Of a DNA stretch of 64,000 nucleotides, positions 46,428-56,649 are shown piece after piece (the stretch's first letter is position 1; each line of letters opens with the position of its first letter). The stretch is from Rosa chinensis (Eukaryota > Streptophyta > Magnoliopsida > Rosales > Rosaceae). The stretch is taken from contig NC_037094.1 in the NCBI RefSeq assembly GCF_002994745.2, positions 25,459,001 through 25,523,000 on the forward strand. The letters are read 5' to 3'. The position numbers and the translations under genes were made by a program. The notes below the pieces were generated by a model. That model was not told where the DNA came from, did no database searches, and saw only the letters and a list, made by a program, of their open reading frames with translations.

Positions 46428-47486
46428 TCACTCTAGATCATTTTCTTGATCTTCTTGTTCCACATAGTGAGCTTCTCTTGCTTCACAATATGCTTTGTAG
46501 GCGGTGACAAGTTCTTCACGAGCTCTACAAATGTGTGCCCAATGCTCAGACACTCCACATCGAGAACATACATCTCTTTGCTCGAACTCCATTGATTGAG
46601 GCGCTTTGAAAGCGTCATTTAGATGGCTCTTAGTGTTGGTGGCGCCACCAACATGGCCAGAGGCGTTGCCTCCCTCTCTCTTTCCACTTTTACCTCTTCG
46701 GTTCCGTGTTCGCCTATTTTGGCGGTTACCTTCCCAAGTAGAGCGATTATATGGATCAGAATGTCCATAAGTATACCTAAGATTAGGGTTTCGCTCTTGG
46801 CGCCCTCTCTTAGAGGTGCGACTATAATTGGATTCCGGAATATGCTCTGTTTCCACGGATCTCGAATTATAGTTCTTCACAAGGATATTGTCATGCTTTT
46901 CAGCGACATTCATAGCTCCAATGAGCTCATGAAACCTTGTGATCCGTCTTGCATATACATCGATTCGATAGTTCTTAGCAACCATCAATGCAGAGACAGG
47001 GAAGGTAGAGAGAGTCTTCTCAATCAACATCGCATCTGTGATCTCTTTACCACAGAATTCCATTAAGGATTTAATGCGAAGTGCTTCCGAGTTATAGTCA
47101 AGAACTGACTTGAAATCACAGAAGCGGAGGCTATGCCATCTCACTTCTAAGTCAGGAAGCAAGGAGTCACGGACGTTGCCAAATCTTTCTTCGAGTGAGA
47201 CCCACAGCCTTCTGGGGTCTTCTTCATTCATATACTCGTACTGGAGCGAATCATCCATATGACGAGTCATTAGGATGATGGCTTTCGCCTTATTTGCCTC
47301 TAAGGCTGCTCTATTTGCTTCCAAAGCTTGAGCTTGCTCAACAGTTATCACGTCCTGGCTAGGCTCGAGAATCATATCCAAGATTCCTACAGCCTTGAGA
47401 TGCTGGCGGATATCACGAACCCACCTGTGATATCCAGAGCCAGTTGTTCCCAATGGAGCAAAGTCCAATTTGTTCAGGTTACTCAT
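46428..47486 (-). CDS. copia-B gag polyprotein, intact 352-codon frame
   Basis: Uninterrupted frame from ATG 47486 (MSNLNKLDFAPLG) to TGA. The N-terminal half is the copia gag domain of the UBN2 type (YHRWVRDIRQHLKAVGILDM, RRLWVSLEERFGN, HSLRFCDFKSVLDYNSE, LIEKTLSTFP). A basic Arg/Asn-rich linker (RNRRGKSGKREGG) and one CCHC zinc knuckle CSRCGVSEHWAHIC follow. Function: forms the virus-like particle and binds element RNA. A pyrimidine-AG stretch (TTCTCTTTCAG) directly before the ATG looks like a splice acceptor, so a spliced gag message is possible. Pol downstream is dead, so this copy could at most donate gag. Confidence 0.85.
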   Translation of the reverse strand: MSNLNKLDFAPLGTTGSGYHRWVRDIRQHLKAVGILDMILEPSQDVITVEQAQALEANRAALEANKAKAIILMTRHMDDSLQYEYMNEEDPRRLWVSLEERFGNVRDSLLPDLEVRWHSLRFCDFKSVLDYNSEALRIKSLMEFCGKEITDAMLIEKTLSTFPVSALMVAKNYRIDVYARRITRFHELIGAMNVAEKHDNILVKNYNSRSVETEHIPESNYSRTSKRGRQERNPNLRYTYGHSDPYNRSTWEGNRQNRRTRNRRGKSGKREGGNASGHVGGATNTKSHLNDAFKAPQSMEFEQRDVCSRCGVSEHWAHICRAREELVTAYKAYCEAREAHYVEQEDQENDLE

Positions 47487-47501
47487 CCTGAAAGAGAACA
47501 A

Positions 47502-48553
47502 GAAATTAGGGTTAGTTTCGGAGCGAAAAGGGCTACCACGAAAAACTTATTAAATTTCTGAGCGTAGTCGCTTCCAAGAAATTAGGAATTTTCTGAGCGT
47601 AGTCGCTTCTAAGAAAATCCGATTCCAAGAGGGATTTTGGATTAGATCGAAACAACGATGTATGTGGTCGATCGTTTTCTTCTCAACAAACTCTAAGTTT
47701 GGAGGACTCTACAAGCTCCAAGCTTGGAGTGAGCACGAACCCCCACAGTTCGGCTATTGGTCTCCCCTATGAAGAAGAAAGGGGGGTAGGAGAAGGGATT
47801 TTGGAAGTCCCCGAGAAAAGAAGAAGAAATTGAAAAACTTCACAAAAAACGGGAACTTTTAGAAAAGTTTACCTTAAAAAGATGTCGAAAAGTGGTCGCC
47901 GGAAAATTACTGTAGTTGCCGGAAATACTATAGCTGACCGGAAAAGTCGCGGGAAGTTGCCGGAAAGTGGCCGGAAAAGTCACCGGAAAAGTGTTGATCG
48001 GCGTTGACCGGAGGGTTGACCGGCGTTGACTGATCGTTGACCGGATGTGCTGACGTGGCAGGTTGCTGACGTGGCAGATCTATTTGGCGGCTTGGCTTGG
48101 CGGCTTGGCTTGGTGGCTTGGCGGCTTGGCCTGCTGCACGTGGGCCTGCTACACGTGGGCTCAACTTTTGGGCTTGGGCCTGCAGCAGGTGGGCTGCACA
48201 GGATCTCCTCCCCTTATTTTTTTTTACATGTCTTCTTCTGCCGGTTCAGGTTAGGAGGATTCCGGTGGCCGGTTCGGTGGAATTTTGGCCGGTTCTGGTG
48301 ATGAAATTTCCGGTTCCGGGTTTCTGGGTTGGAGACGCTGCAGGTGGTCGAGTATGGCTGCAGGAGGTGGTGAGGAAAGCTTTGAACCGGGCAGGGGAAC
48401 CTTTGCTTTTTTCGGTGGCCGGTTCGGTGGTTTGCCGGCCGGTTCTGGGGGTGAGGCCGCCGGTTCTGGGCTCCTGGAGTTGAGATCTTCAAGGTGGGCG
48501 GCGGTGGTTTCTGGGATTTGAAGGCTACGAATTTAGGATTTCAGGGTTAGGGC
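47502..48553 (-). other. Untranslated leader of copia-B with GC-rich minisatellite
   Basis: About 1.05 kb between PBS and gag. It contains short tandem units of GGCGGCTTGGCTT (about 48084-48135), repeated CCGGTTCGGTGG modules (about 48240-48480), repeated GTTGACCGG units (about 47995-48045) and two CACGTGGGC motifs (about 48137-48160). Overlapping ORFs on both strands here are by-products of the composition. Confidence 0.65.
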
Positions 48554-48568
48554 TTCGTGCTGATAACG

Positions 48569-48786
48569 TGTTGTAGAGAAACTGAATTTGGGAGGAATTT
48601 GCTGTGTATTCTCATTGATAATAGGGGCCTCTTTATATAGAGGATTACAATGCATAGAATCTCAATCATACAAGGAAAGTAATTCTACATTGATTAGGAT
48701 TCTAGATCCTTCTAATTAAATCCTATTACCACTAGGTCAAGTAACCTAGAGTTTGGGCTAAACACAAATTAGGTTTTCCTTGAACA
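48569..48786 (-). repeat. 5' LTR of copia-B
   Basis: 218 bp, same length as the partner LTR with few substitutions (for example GAATTTGCTG for GAATTTGTTG and TAACCTAG for TAACATAG). It contains a CTTTATATAGAGG block near 48631 that reads as a TATA-type element. Confidence 0.92.
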
Positions 48787-48863
48787 GGAATGAGTTTTTC
48801 CTAATAGGAGCTTTATTTTTTGGTTTTTTTTTTTCTCTAAAAACTGAGTCTTTTGTAGTAGCT

Positions 48864-49049
48864 TTGTTGGTATGGAAATCAAAAGTATACCCCTAAAAAC
48901 GAAGTCGATGTGAGTGTTGCTAGAGTCCAGAAAAACAGTATATCAGGTTAAAAACTAAGTCTTTTTGTTGGTATGGAAATCAAAAGTACACCCTTGAAAA
49001 CGAAGTCGATGTGAGTGTTGCTAGAGTCCAGAAAAACAGTATATCAGGT
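48864..49049. repeat. 101-bp tandem duplication
   Basis: Copies start at 48864 and 48965, both TTGTTGGTATGGAAATCAAA, and both end at TATATCAGGT (48948, 49049). There are only about three differences in the overlap, so the duplication is recent. It lies between copia-B and the CPSF-A-like fragment. Confidence 0.9.
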
Positions 49050-49171
49050 GCTATATAGAGCATGAGCTTTATTCAACAGGATCCTAATCAAAGTAAGGGA
49101 TATAATCCTATACTCGCTGTTGGTATGAATAGGTATGAGGATCATGTGTATTTCTGAATTATAGAATATCG

Positions 49172-49670
49172 TGTGAATTGTCAAGTGTTTGAGGATAGAA
49201 GCCATTTCTCATGCTATTTTTTGTTCTTAACTTTTACTGGGCTCAAATACAATAGGAATATTTTGCATTGCAGGAGTGGGGCAGTCCTTAATGAATTGCT
49301 GTTGCTGGGATGGAACATTAGAGAACAAGATGTTTATGTTTCTCAATATGTAGAAGATGTACCGTTAGTACTTAGCATTGCTGAAGTTCCTCATTCATAT
49401 GGATTTGCTTATCTGTTTAGGGAGGGTGGTGCTACTTTAATGGATCTTACAGATGCACACAACCCTTATTATATCTACAGAACAAGCCCAAACTTCTTAT
49501 CTAATATGGTTGATGAGGCAAATTTTGTTCAAGAGTCGTCTAAAGGATGTGATCTGTCTAGAGTACTTTAGGTTTATGATGAAGGAGGTCTGTTTAATGT
49601 AGCTGTATGTGTTGGAATTGAGTAATTTAGATCTTATGTGTATAGATGGTGACAAAAACAATATTGTGAA
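49172..49670 (+). pseudogene. Fragment of a CPSF-A/MMS1-type beta-propeller protein gene
   Basis: After a T-rich intron-like stretch and acceptor (TTTGCATTGCAG, ending 49273), an exon-like frame reads AVLNELLLLGWNIREQDVYV ... FREGGATLMDLTDAHNPYYI ... and stops at TAG near 49569-49571. Past the stop the homology goes on (DEGGLFNVA, then in another frame LDLMCIDGDKN), so there is one nonsense and one frameshift. I recognise the family from plant proteins annotated as CPSF A subunit/MMS1 N-terminal domain (DDB1-like beta-propellers). Only a small internal piece is present, so it is a dead fragment. Family recognition is from memory of sequence style and needs a search. Confidence 0.6.
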
Positions 49671-49723
49671 TGTGACTAATAATTTTTTTTTTAGGTTAAG
49701 AAAGTTCTAGCCCGCCCAAACTT

Positions 49724-50531
49724 TCATTTTGTGGTGTCAAACACTTGGTTTGCTACTTCACTACCAACCACTTGTACAATCTCAGGGACATTATCAAGCA
49801 CACCCTTAAGCTCCTGGAAATTATTAGTCAATTAAATCAAAAATATTAATTTTGCAGTATTTATATAATAAAGGGTGGTCTGTGGTCACACACTTGCATA
49901 TTAAGCTTTTTGACCTTTTTAGCATTATGTCAAATTTCTGGCATAATGACATTTTTTTGGGCCCCAAATTAGGCAACCACAGTTACAAGTCAATTACCAG
50001 TTTAATGACCAAAACAAAAGATAACAGAGGAAGCACATAAGCATTCGAAAGCAGTAATGATTATCACGAAAAGGATCGGATCATCAGGGAACAAACAATT
50101 TAGCTAGCAAGAATATCTATGCTGAGAAAAACAAAGGGTGTCGATTATTCATATCTTACAAATGTGACGGTGACGGGATGAGGATATGTACCTCAAGAGT
50201 GATAATTAAAGCCACAAAGAGCCTGAAAATGTGTTATAGCAAGTGCCATCTCAGCCTGAATATATTGATGATTCTGATGGATGACTGAATTAGGACAGTA
50301 ATGGAAACAGTACCTTAAACAAGAAAGGGAGGTCAGAGCCCCACTTTTGGCCGATTTTATGACCAAGCAGCTTATTTGAGTTGGCTGAAACCCGGTCTTT
50401 GAGGGCCATTGAGATCTTGATGAATCAAGAATGAGGGTCCATAACTCAGCATAAGGCTTTTCTGGGTCGATTTCAAAGCCAGAATTGGGGGCATAGAGCC
50501 TGGCCACCACTGATCTCACCGTCGGTGGCAA
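49724..50531 (-). pseudogene. Mannose-6-phosphate isomerase gene fragment
   Basis: Three exon-like pieces on the minus strand fit phosphomannose isomerase, the enzyme interconverting fructose-6-P and mannose-6-P for GDP-mannose and ascorbate synthesis. (a) 50531-50314 holds VARLYAPNSGFEIDPEKPYAE, then after a frame change a KIGQKWGSDLPFLFK stretch before a donor. (b) 50255-50192 holds AEMALAITHFQALCGF. (c) 49813-49724 starts ELKGVLDNVPEIVQVVGSEV. Donor and acceptor sites are retained, but the frameshift, missing segments and early stop show it is a truncated pseudogene. The active-site His/Glu region is mostly absent. Confidence 0.75.
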
Positions 50532-51258
50532 ACGAACCCCCTTCTCCTCCTATTTGGATCCATGGAAGTATCTGGAGCTATAGCCTATACTATAGGGCCT
50601 TGAATTGAGAGAATCGAAGAGAAGAATATTCACCGTCGGTGCCGCACCGGATAACTTGGTCCGGTCTTCACTTTCCGGCGGTTTCCGGCCTAATTGATCC
50701 TTGGGTTTTGGAGCTGGCACTACACTGATCATTTCCCCACTTGTGGTTTGACTCAAATCGGCCGGAGGGAGAATCAAACTCGTATAGTTTGGGGTTTTTG
50801 CTGGATTTCTTTCGGGCCGTTTTCTGGCCAATCTGTCTTGAATTGGTTATTGTTGCAGGTATAAAAGTTGTTCTACATGTTGTGAGGATTCGTTTGTTGT
50901 AGGTGGTGTAGCCTGATTTCGTTTTAGTGCGGTGGCACGTGAAGCCCACGTGCGCTTCACGTGCCACCACTGGTAGTGGCGCGTTCAGCCACTTAAAATT
51001 CTCTGTTTTAGTTTATAAACCCTACTTTGTGATTATATGAGTCTTTGGCCACTCGTGGTTTCATGAAATTCGATTACATAGTATTGATCAAATAATGTTT
51101 CATCGAGACTTTCGATTGTTAAATTACAACATTGTGGAATTGAGAATTATTGTTATCGTTAGAGGATTAAAATTGTGGAATCGACGTGAATTTTGGAATG
51201 CGATTATAAATAGTGTTTGGAAGTGCCAGGTTATGAGGAAATTATAAGTAAATTAAGG
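50532..51258. other. Intergenic; contains hairpin with three CACGTG boxes
   Basis: Apart from the hairpin at 50931-50968, no clear feature. The minus-strand frames 50970-50668 and 50831-50550 are open but of unknown family; they might be the 5' part of whatever transcript the isomerase fragment came with. Confidence 0.4.
50931..50968. promoter_or_regulatory. 14-bp perfect hairpin with three phased CACGTG G-boxes
   Basis: GGTGGCACGTGAAG (50931-50944) and its exact inverse CTTCACGTGCCACC (50955-50968) flank a 10-base loop CCCACGTGCG. CACGTG occurs at 50936, 50947 and 50958, that is every 11 bp, one in each arm and one in the loop. CACGTG is the core bound by plant bZIP and bHLH factors. Alternatively the hairpin could be a transposon terminus. 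Function is not shown by sequence. Confidence 0.55.
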
Positions 51259-53507
51259 TTTTTTTTTTTTTTTTTTTTTTTTTTGGGAAAGGGTTTGGAA
51301 CCCAGCTTAACTCGGAGGTTCAGTCCCACGCCCGTAGTTATTATTAATAAAAAGAACAGAGTACAATGGGGAGGACAGATAACCTGTGCCCCTGCCCCAA
51401 TCATAGTTACAAATATCCTCGTAGAGCACGTCTCGAATAATAGCAGGCGGTTCCTCTAACCAAAGCTCATTAATGCAACTATAGCTAGCAAAGTGCGCCA
51501 ATCGATGGGCTACACCGTTTGCTTCAAGGTAAACATGTCGGAAATTTGCATAAGAAAAACCAGTAAGGTACCTCTTACAATAATCAATTATCCGACCAAT
51601 AACAGAGAAGCTTGCTCGTTGACAGCAGCAATGAGCGACACACAATCACTCTCCACTTTAATTTCATCCCAGCCTTCATGAATTGCCACCAGTAGACCCG
51701 CACGGAGGGCCTCCGCCTCCATATGAATAGCAGAATTGGCATGGTTAAAATGGCGAGCCAAGGCCGCAAGGCACTCACCTTTTTCATTACTACCACGCCT
51801 ACACCTCCCAGTTGTCGCTTTGCGCTATAGGCCCCATCCACATTTAATTTCAGTCTTCCCTGAGAAGGAACAGACAACTGCTTCGACCTGTTAGGTTGCC
51901 TATTGCCAGTAACTTGCGTATGAACATGGCGGGACCGATGTACTTCATCAAGCCAATTAACTGCCCATTCAAAGACATGAAAAGGACTGAAGCAAGAATT
52001 CTTCCAAAGAACATTATTACGTTCATTCATATAGCCCAAAGCAAAGTCAAGAACAACTCAAGAGAAGAACCTGTAAGAGTGTCGAAAGCACCTCTGACCC
52101 AATCATAGAAAGAGTCAACATAATGACCAGGGAGTTGAACATTGAGATTGCTCAGCTTCCAAATTAAATCCATCAAGGTACAATGAATGAATATGTGTTT
52201 CCCATCTTCAACTCTGTCCCCACAAAGAACACACTTAAGACTGGGCAGCTGCATCTTGTTCGACAAGGCTGCACGAGTGGGCAGAATACCCCTTAACAAT
52301 CTCCATGCATGCAATTTGACTTTAGGTGGGAGTCTCACTTTCCAGAGTGTTCTCCAAAATTGATCAGTTCTAATGTCAGTAGTATTAGAAGAGGAAGAAG
52401 CCGTATGCATCTGATAATTCCACAATCTTGCCACATAATATCCATTCTTGACACTATATCTGCCATGCGTATCATAGTGCCAAATCAATCTGTTCTTTGG
52501 AGAACCCATGCTCAAAGGTATGCTTGAAATTAAATCCACTTCTTCTAGCAAGAAGAGCTCGCGCAACACCTCACCATCCCACTCATTTGCGTCAGGTATG
52601 ATTACGTCTGATACACTGAAGTCTTCCGTACCCGGCACAACAGGGGAGTATGGTCATATATGGCCGTGGAATCCAGGGATCTGTCCAAATCGAAATTGCT
52701 TCCCCATCTCCAACCTGGTATCTGATACCTGGCCGAAGCAGCTCACGGCCAAGCAGGATGCTTCTCCAAGTATAAGAAGCCCCTTTTGGGAGGACCGCAT
52801 GCATGAAATCCATATGAGGAAAATAACAAGCTTTTAGGAGCTGGGTGACAGGAAAGTTCGGTCGACAGAGAATTCTCCAACCTTGTTTCGCCAATAAAGC
52901 TTGATTAAATAAGATCATGTTACGAAATCCCATTCCACCCTCTGATTTAGGAGCACACAATTTATCCCAACTCATCCAATGAATCTTCTTATCAGAAGCT
53001 GTATCACCCAACCAAAATCTTGCCATCATCCGATGCATTTCCTCGCACGGATGCTTAGGGAGTTCAAAACAGCTCATAACATAGTTAGGGATTGCCTGCA
53101 CCACTGCTTTTATTAAGACTTCTTTGCCAGCTGTACTAAGAAGCGTATCTCTCCATCCCTGTGTTCTGTTACGAATCTTCTCATTCAAATATCCAAAAGC
53201 TTTTTCCTTCGAGTAACTAATCTCAATAGGCATGCCACATTGCGGCTGAAGGACATACAACTCTTCTGAAAATTAATTTGTTGCCCAGACAAACGCTCAT
53301 ACCGAACAAGAATATCTTTGAGAGCCAAACATTCCTGTAATTCAGCCTTGCAGAATATGAAAGAATCATTAGCGAAAAACAGGTGACTAATCGAAGGCGC
53401 ACCTGTACAAATGCGAACACCATGAATAAAGATCCCATTCTTCTGCCTGTACAATCATTCTAGAAAGGAACTCCATACATAACAAGAAAAGGTAAGGGGA
53501 AATAGAG
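51259..53507 (-). mobile_element. L1-type LINE 3' part with poly-A tail, minus strand, dead
   Basis: A T26 run (51259-51284) is the poly-A tail in inverse. On the minus strand follow, 3' to 5': an RNase H domain (about 52039-51310, LKLNVDGAY), a zinc-binding zf-RVT region (52638-52027, FWRTLWKVRLPPKVKLHAWR and CVLCGDRVEDGKHIFIHC) and RT thumb/palm (53454-52592, KVRNRTQGW-like, KEVLIKAVVQAIPNYVMSCF). The RT catalytic box reads FANDS instead of FADD-S, so a key Asp is lost. Frames shift several times. The 5' part ends abruptly at 53507 where an LTR-like block begins. Confidence 0.85.
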
Positions 53508-53791
53508 TGTTACGACCCAAACCAAAAATTTACCAATTCGCTAATCATTGGATGGTAAACGGCGATTTCATACACTTTTTATTTTAGTTTCGATACTATT
53601 AGTGGCCCTAAAAATCGACTTTTTGTTCGGATCAAAATTTGAGAAAACTTTCTTCATGAAAGTCGTAGAGGACGTTAAACCGAGTGCGGGCATATGTGGT
53701 ACGTAAAAATTGAAGTTCATATGCGAAAGTTATAAGCGAAATACTAAAGTTACTATGGGCCGGTAAATTTTCTTTTTTCTTTTTTCTTTTT

Positions 53792-53832
<41 letters not shown>

Positions 53833-55060
53833 CGTCGGCCTCCTCCACCATTTTCTTTATTTCGTCGCCTTCCGACTACCAATCGACGTGCCACCGAACT
53901 TTTTGGAACCATCTCTTCCTCCTCCACATGCTCATACCTGTAGGTGATCGTGATTTGGCCGGAGAAGGGAGAATTTGAGCTCAGAATGTTACTGTAGCAA
54001 TCGGGGTTTTTCACCAATTTCTTCCAAATCCGGCCATCACCGGCGACAAAACTAGGCTTGATGGAAGCGCCTTGAGACACCCTTAAAGCCTTCCAAGTGT
54101 CTTGCATCGAATCAAAGCATGGAAGACGAATCGGTGATTTGAACTTTTTACTATTCAAATTGGAAGCTTTCGGTCAACTCGATTTCCGGCCAAATTTAGG
54201 TACTTTCAGACTTCGATGTAGTTAAGAAAGTTATTTGGCTTGTTGAGTTGCACCTGCTAGTGAAATTTGGTGGCCGGAGGTGGAGGTGCCGACGACGCGT
54301 ACTGTGGGTGGCGCTTAGAGCAGGTTTCTGGCTTCGATTTTTAGCTAGTTAAATCTTATATTTGAAGTAGAGCTTGTACATGTGATTTTGGAGAAATTGG
54401 AGAAGTGTTGAATCGATTATAAATTTTCAAAAATTTAGAATTTTGATTATCGATTTACGAGAATCCGACCTTCGAATTTCTTTCAGATTTGCCCTAGAAT
54501 TTGTAAATTGACAAATCAATATTATTGGTAAAGTTTGGGTTGAATCCGAGAAGAAATGGAGAGATTGGCTTGACTAGGGGTTTTTGGGTTTCGTTTTAGA
54601 ATAGTATTTATTTGTCGAATTGTTGTTTACGGAATAAAATTGTGTACAGGACGAGGCACGAACATATCACTCGACGAGGATCCTTATGCTTGGGTGCCAC
54701 GTTAGCCATATACTGTGAGTGGATATTTATTTTAAGTTGAATTGCATGCGATTCTAAGTATTCATAATTAAATATTTGTGAAATGGTTCTTGGATATTTT
54801 GGAACATGATTTTGGATCGTATATTATAATTTTGGTGTTGGATTATAATTTGAACATATGATGTTTTCGGAAAATTAATTGTGATTTGGGTTGTTGACTT
54901 TCGGGAAAGATTTCGTTTTACCATTTGTTTGACGACTTATCTCTGATAAATGGTATGTTGGATTCTAAAATTGATTTGACTATGAGAATCATGCTCTTGG
55001 TGATACTATGATGATGTTAGTTATTGTATGACTTGATATATTTGTTTGTTGGTCGAGTTG
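53508..55060 (+). mobile_element. LTR-like block (left part), split by a CACTA element
   Basis: Starts TGTTACGACCC directly after LINE sequence, like the starts of the two solo LTRs in this window. It contains a CT microsatellite (about 53797-53829) and continues after the CACTA insertion at 60502. The left flank has TAGAG (53503-53507) as a possible TSD half, but I could not find a matching right end, so it may be truncated. No gag/pol. The minus-strand ORF 53730-54158 is driven by the microsatellite and is not supported. Confidence 0.6.
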
Positions 55061-55943
55061 TGACACTACTACAATAAGTTAATCAGACGACAGATATTTG
55101 TAGTTGTGTTATGACCAGTCTCACTGTGGTCTAAACGAGTGTTGTGTGATTGAAAACACCGTTGTGTGACAATACTTTGATCAACAAAATACCTGTTTCC
55201 GTTGTGTGAATTCTGCGCAGGCATGTGCCTACCATGGCATGCGCAGGGATGTGCCGACACATTCAAACAACCGAAGAAGGAATTCGCCGTTGTCTGATAT
55301 TCATAACACACAACAGATATAACTCATTCTTTGTTGTCTGAGGTTCATAATGCACAACAGATATTACTCATTCTTTGTTGTCTGAGGTTCATAACACACA
55401 ACATATATTACTCACTCTTTGTTGTCTGAGATATGTAACACACAACAGATATTACTCATTCTTTGTTGTCTGAGATTAATAACACACAACTGAAGTAAAA
55501 TTATCTCCCTTGTCTGTTGATTACTCAGACAACAGAGATGATTTCATTTCTGTTGTGTGTTATGAATCTCACACAACAGAATTTTGTTTTCTTTTGTTAT
55601 TGGTTGTTAGTTTACACAACCACTAAAATAGCTGTGGTGTGAATATTGTAATCAGATTGGCTAATAGCCAATTACTGTTGTAGAAGAAGCCTTAATTTTG
55701 AACTTGTTTACAGTCATACAATACATTGTTTTGTATTGTGTTGTATGAGATCAATGCTAGGTGAAATCATACAAAATCAATGCCAGAGATTATTACCAAT
55801 GAACAATAATTTTATATTAATGCTAAATGTAACTTTGATACATCAAAACAAACTCCAATCGATTCACTATATACAATTTTATAAGCATTTAAACATTTCA
55901 TTGAACTAAGCCTTCCAATTTCATAAGCTATACAAGATTGTGT

Positions 55944-56240
55944 TCAATCCTCACCCACAAGCAATGCTGCAATACAAGCAATCCAATTTCCATCTTGTGC
56001 AGCATATGCTTGAGGATTCTGATGGAAAAGTTCATTATCTTGTGCAGCATTAGCTCTAGATTCATCTCCTACATGGAATCTTAGGCCTAAATCCACACCC
56101 AACTTGGATGCCAAGGACAGTTGCCTTTGTTGCTGTGTCAACATCATATTTTTGCATAAAAAAGAAGAAGAAGAAAGAATATGGCAAAAACACAAACAAA
56201 GAAAGTTAGGTCCAGTTTCTAACTTTTGCAGATGATCCAT
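55944..56240 (-). pseudogene. Unidentified captured exon(s) in the CACTA element
   Basis: Minus-strand frame ending ACIAALLVGED and stop at 55944, with an internal repeat AAQDNELFHQ / AAQDGNW. The block RFHVGDESRANAAQ looks exon-like. Family unknown. It may be captured host sequence or remnant element sequence. Confidence 0.35.
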
Positions 56241-56649
56241 TACAATACCAACGTGATCTTAGACACCTGAAAACCTTATTTTTAATACTTTTGCATCCTC
56301 TCCGAGATACATGCATGCACAAGACCTTATTTTTATGTCTTCATTGAATCAATTAGAGTAAACCAAATGCATGTGGTCAAGACGAAGTCTAGCAAAATAA
56401 TGCACAACATCACATTCGACATACCAGCTGTACGTAATTATGAATCCAACATACTACGAATATACTTACCAAGGATACTACTGGGACTGGTACTGAAAGC
56501 CGCTGATTCCGGTACTGCTTTCTATGCTTTCTAAAAGATTCTAGCTCCTTGAGAACACCAATCTAGCATCACAAACATGTTTGCAGGCCAACCAATTTCA
56601 AGAGAGAATTCTAATTTTAATGGAAAGTAAATAAATATTTGTTTCTCAC

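Larger units (their letters stand above)
42352..48786 (-). mobile_element. Complete Ty1/copia element (copia-B), minus strand, TSD GGAAT
   Basis: 218-bp LTRs at 42352-42569 and 48569-48786 differ by only a few bases. They are flanked by GGAAT (42347-42351, 48787-48791). A polypurine tract (42570-42581, inverse CACAAGGGGGAG) and a PBS region next to the right LTR (inverse TTATCAGCACGA, about 48554-48567) are in place. Gag is intact while pol is shredded by stops and shifts, which is unusual given the similar LTRs. A long GC-rich leader (47502-48553) separates PBS and gag. It is related to copia-C by the shared 3' region. Confidence 0.92.

Noticed and set aside
47928..48521. ORFs with Ala/Gly/Trp repeats in the copia-B leader
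   Set aside because: They are translations of short tandem repeats and occur on both strands over the same stretch.
50920..51000. A Helitron 3' terminus at the CACGTG hairpin
   Set aside because: The hairpin fits in size, but no CTRR end followed by T in an A^T target is found at the usual distance, so it is reported only as a hairpin.
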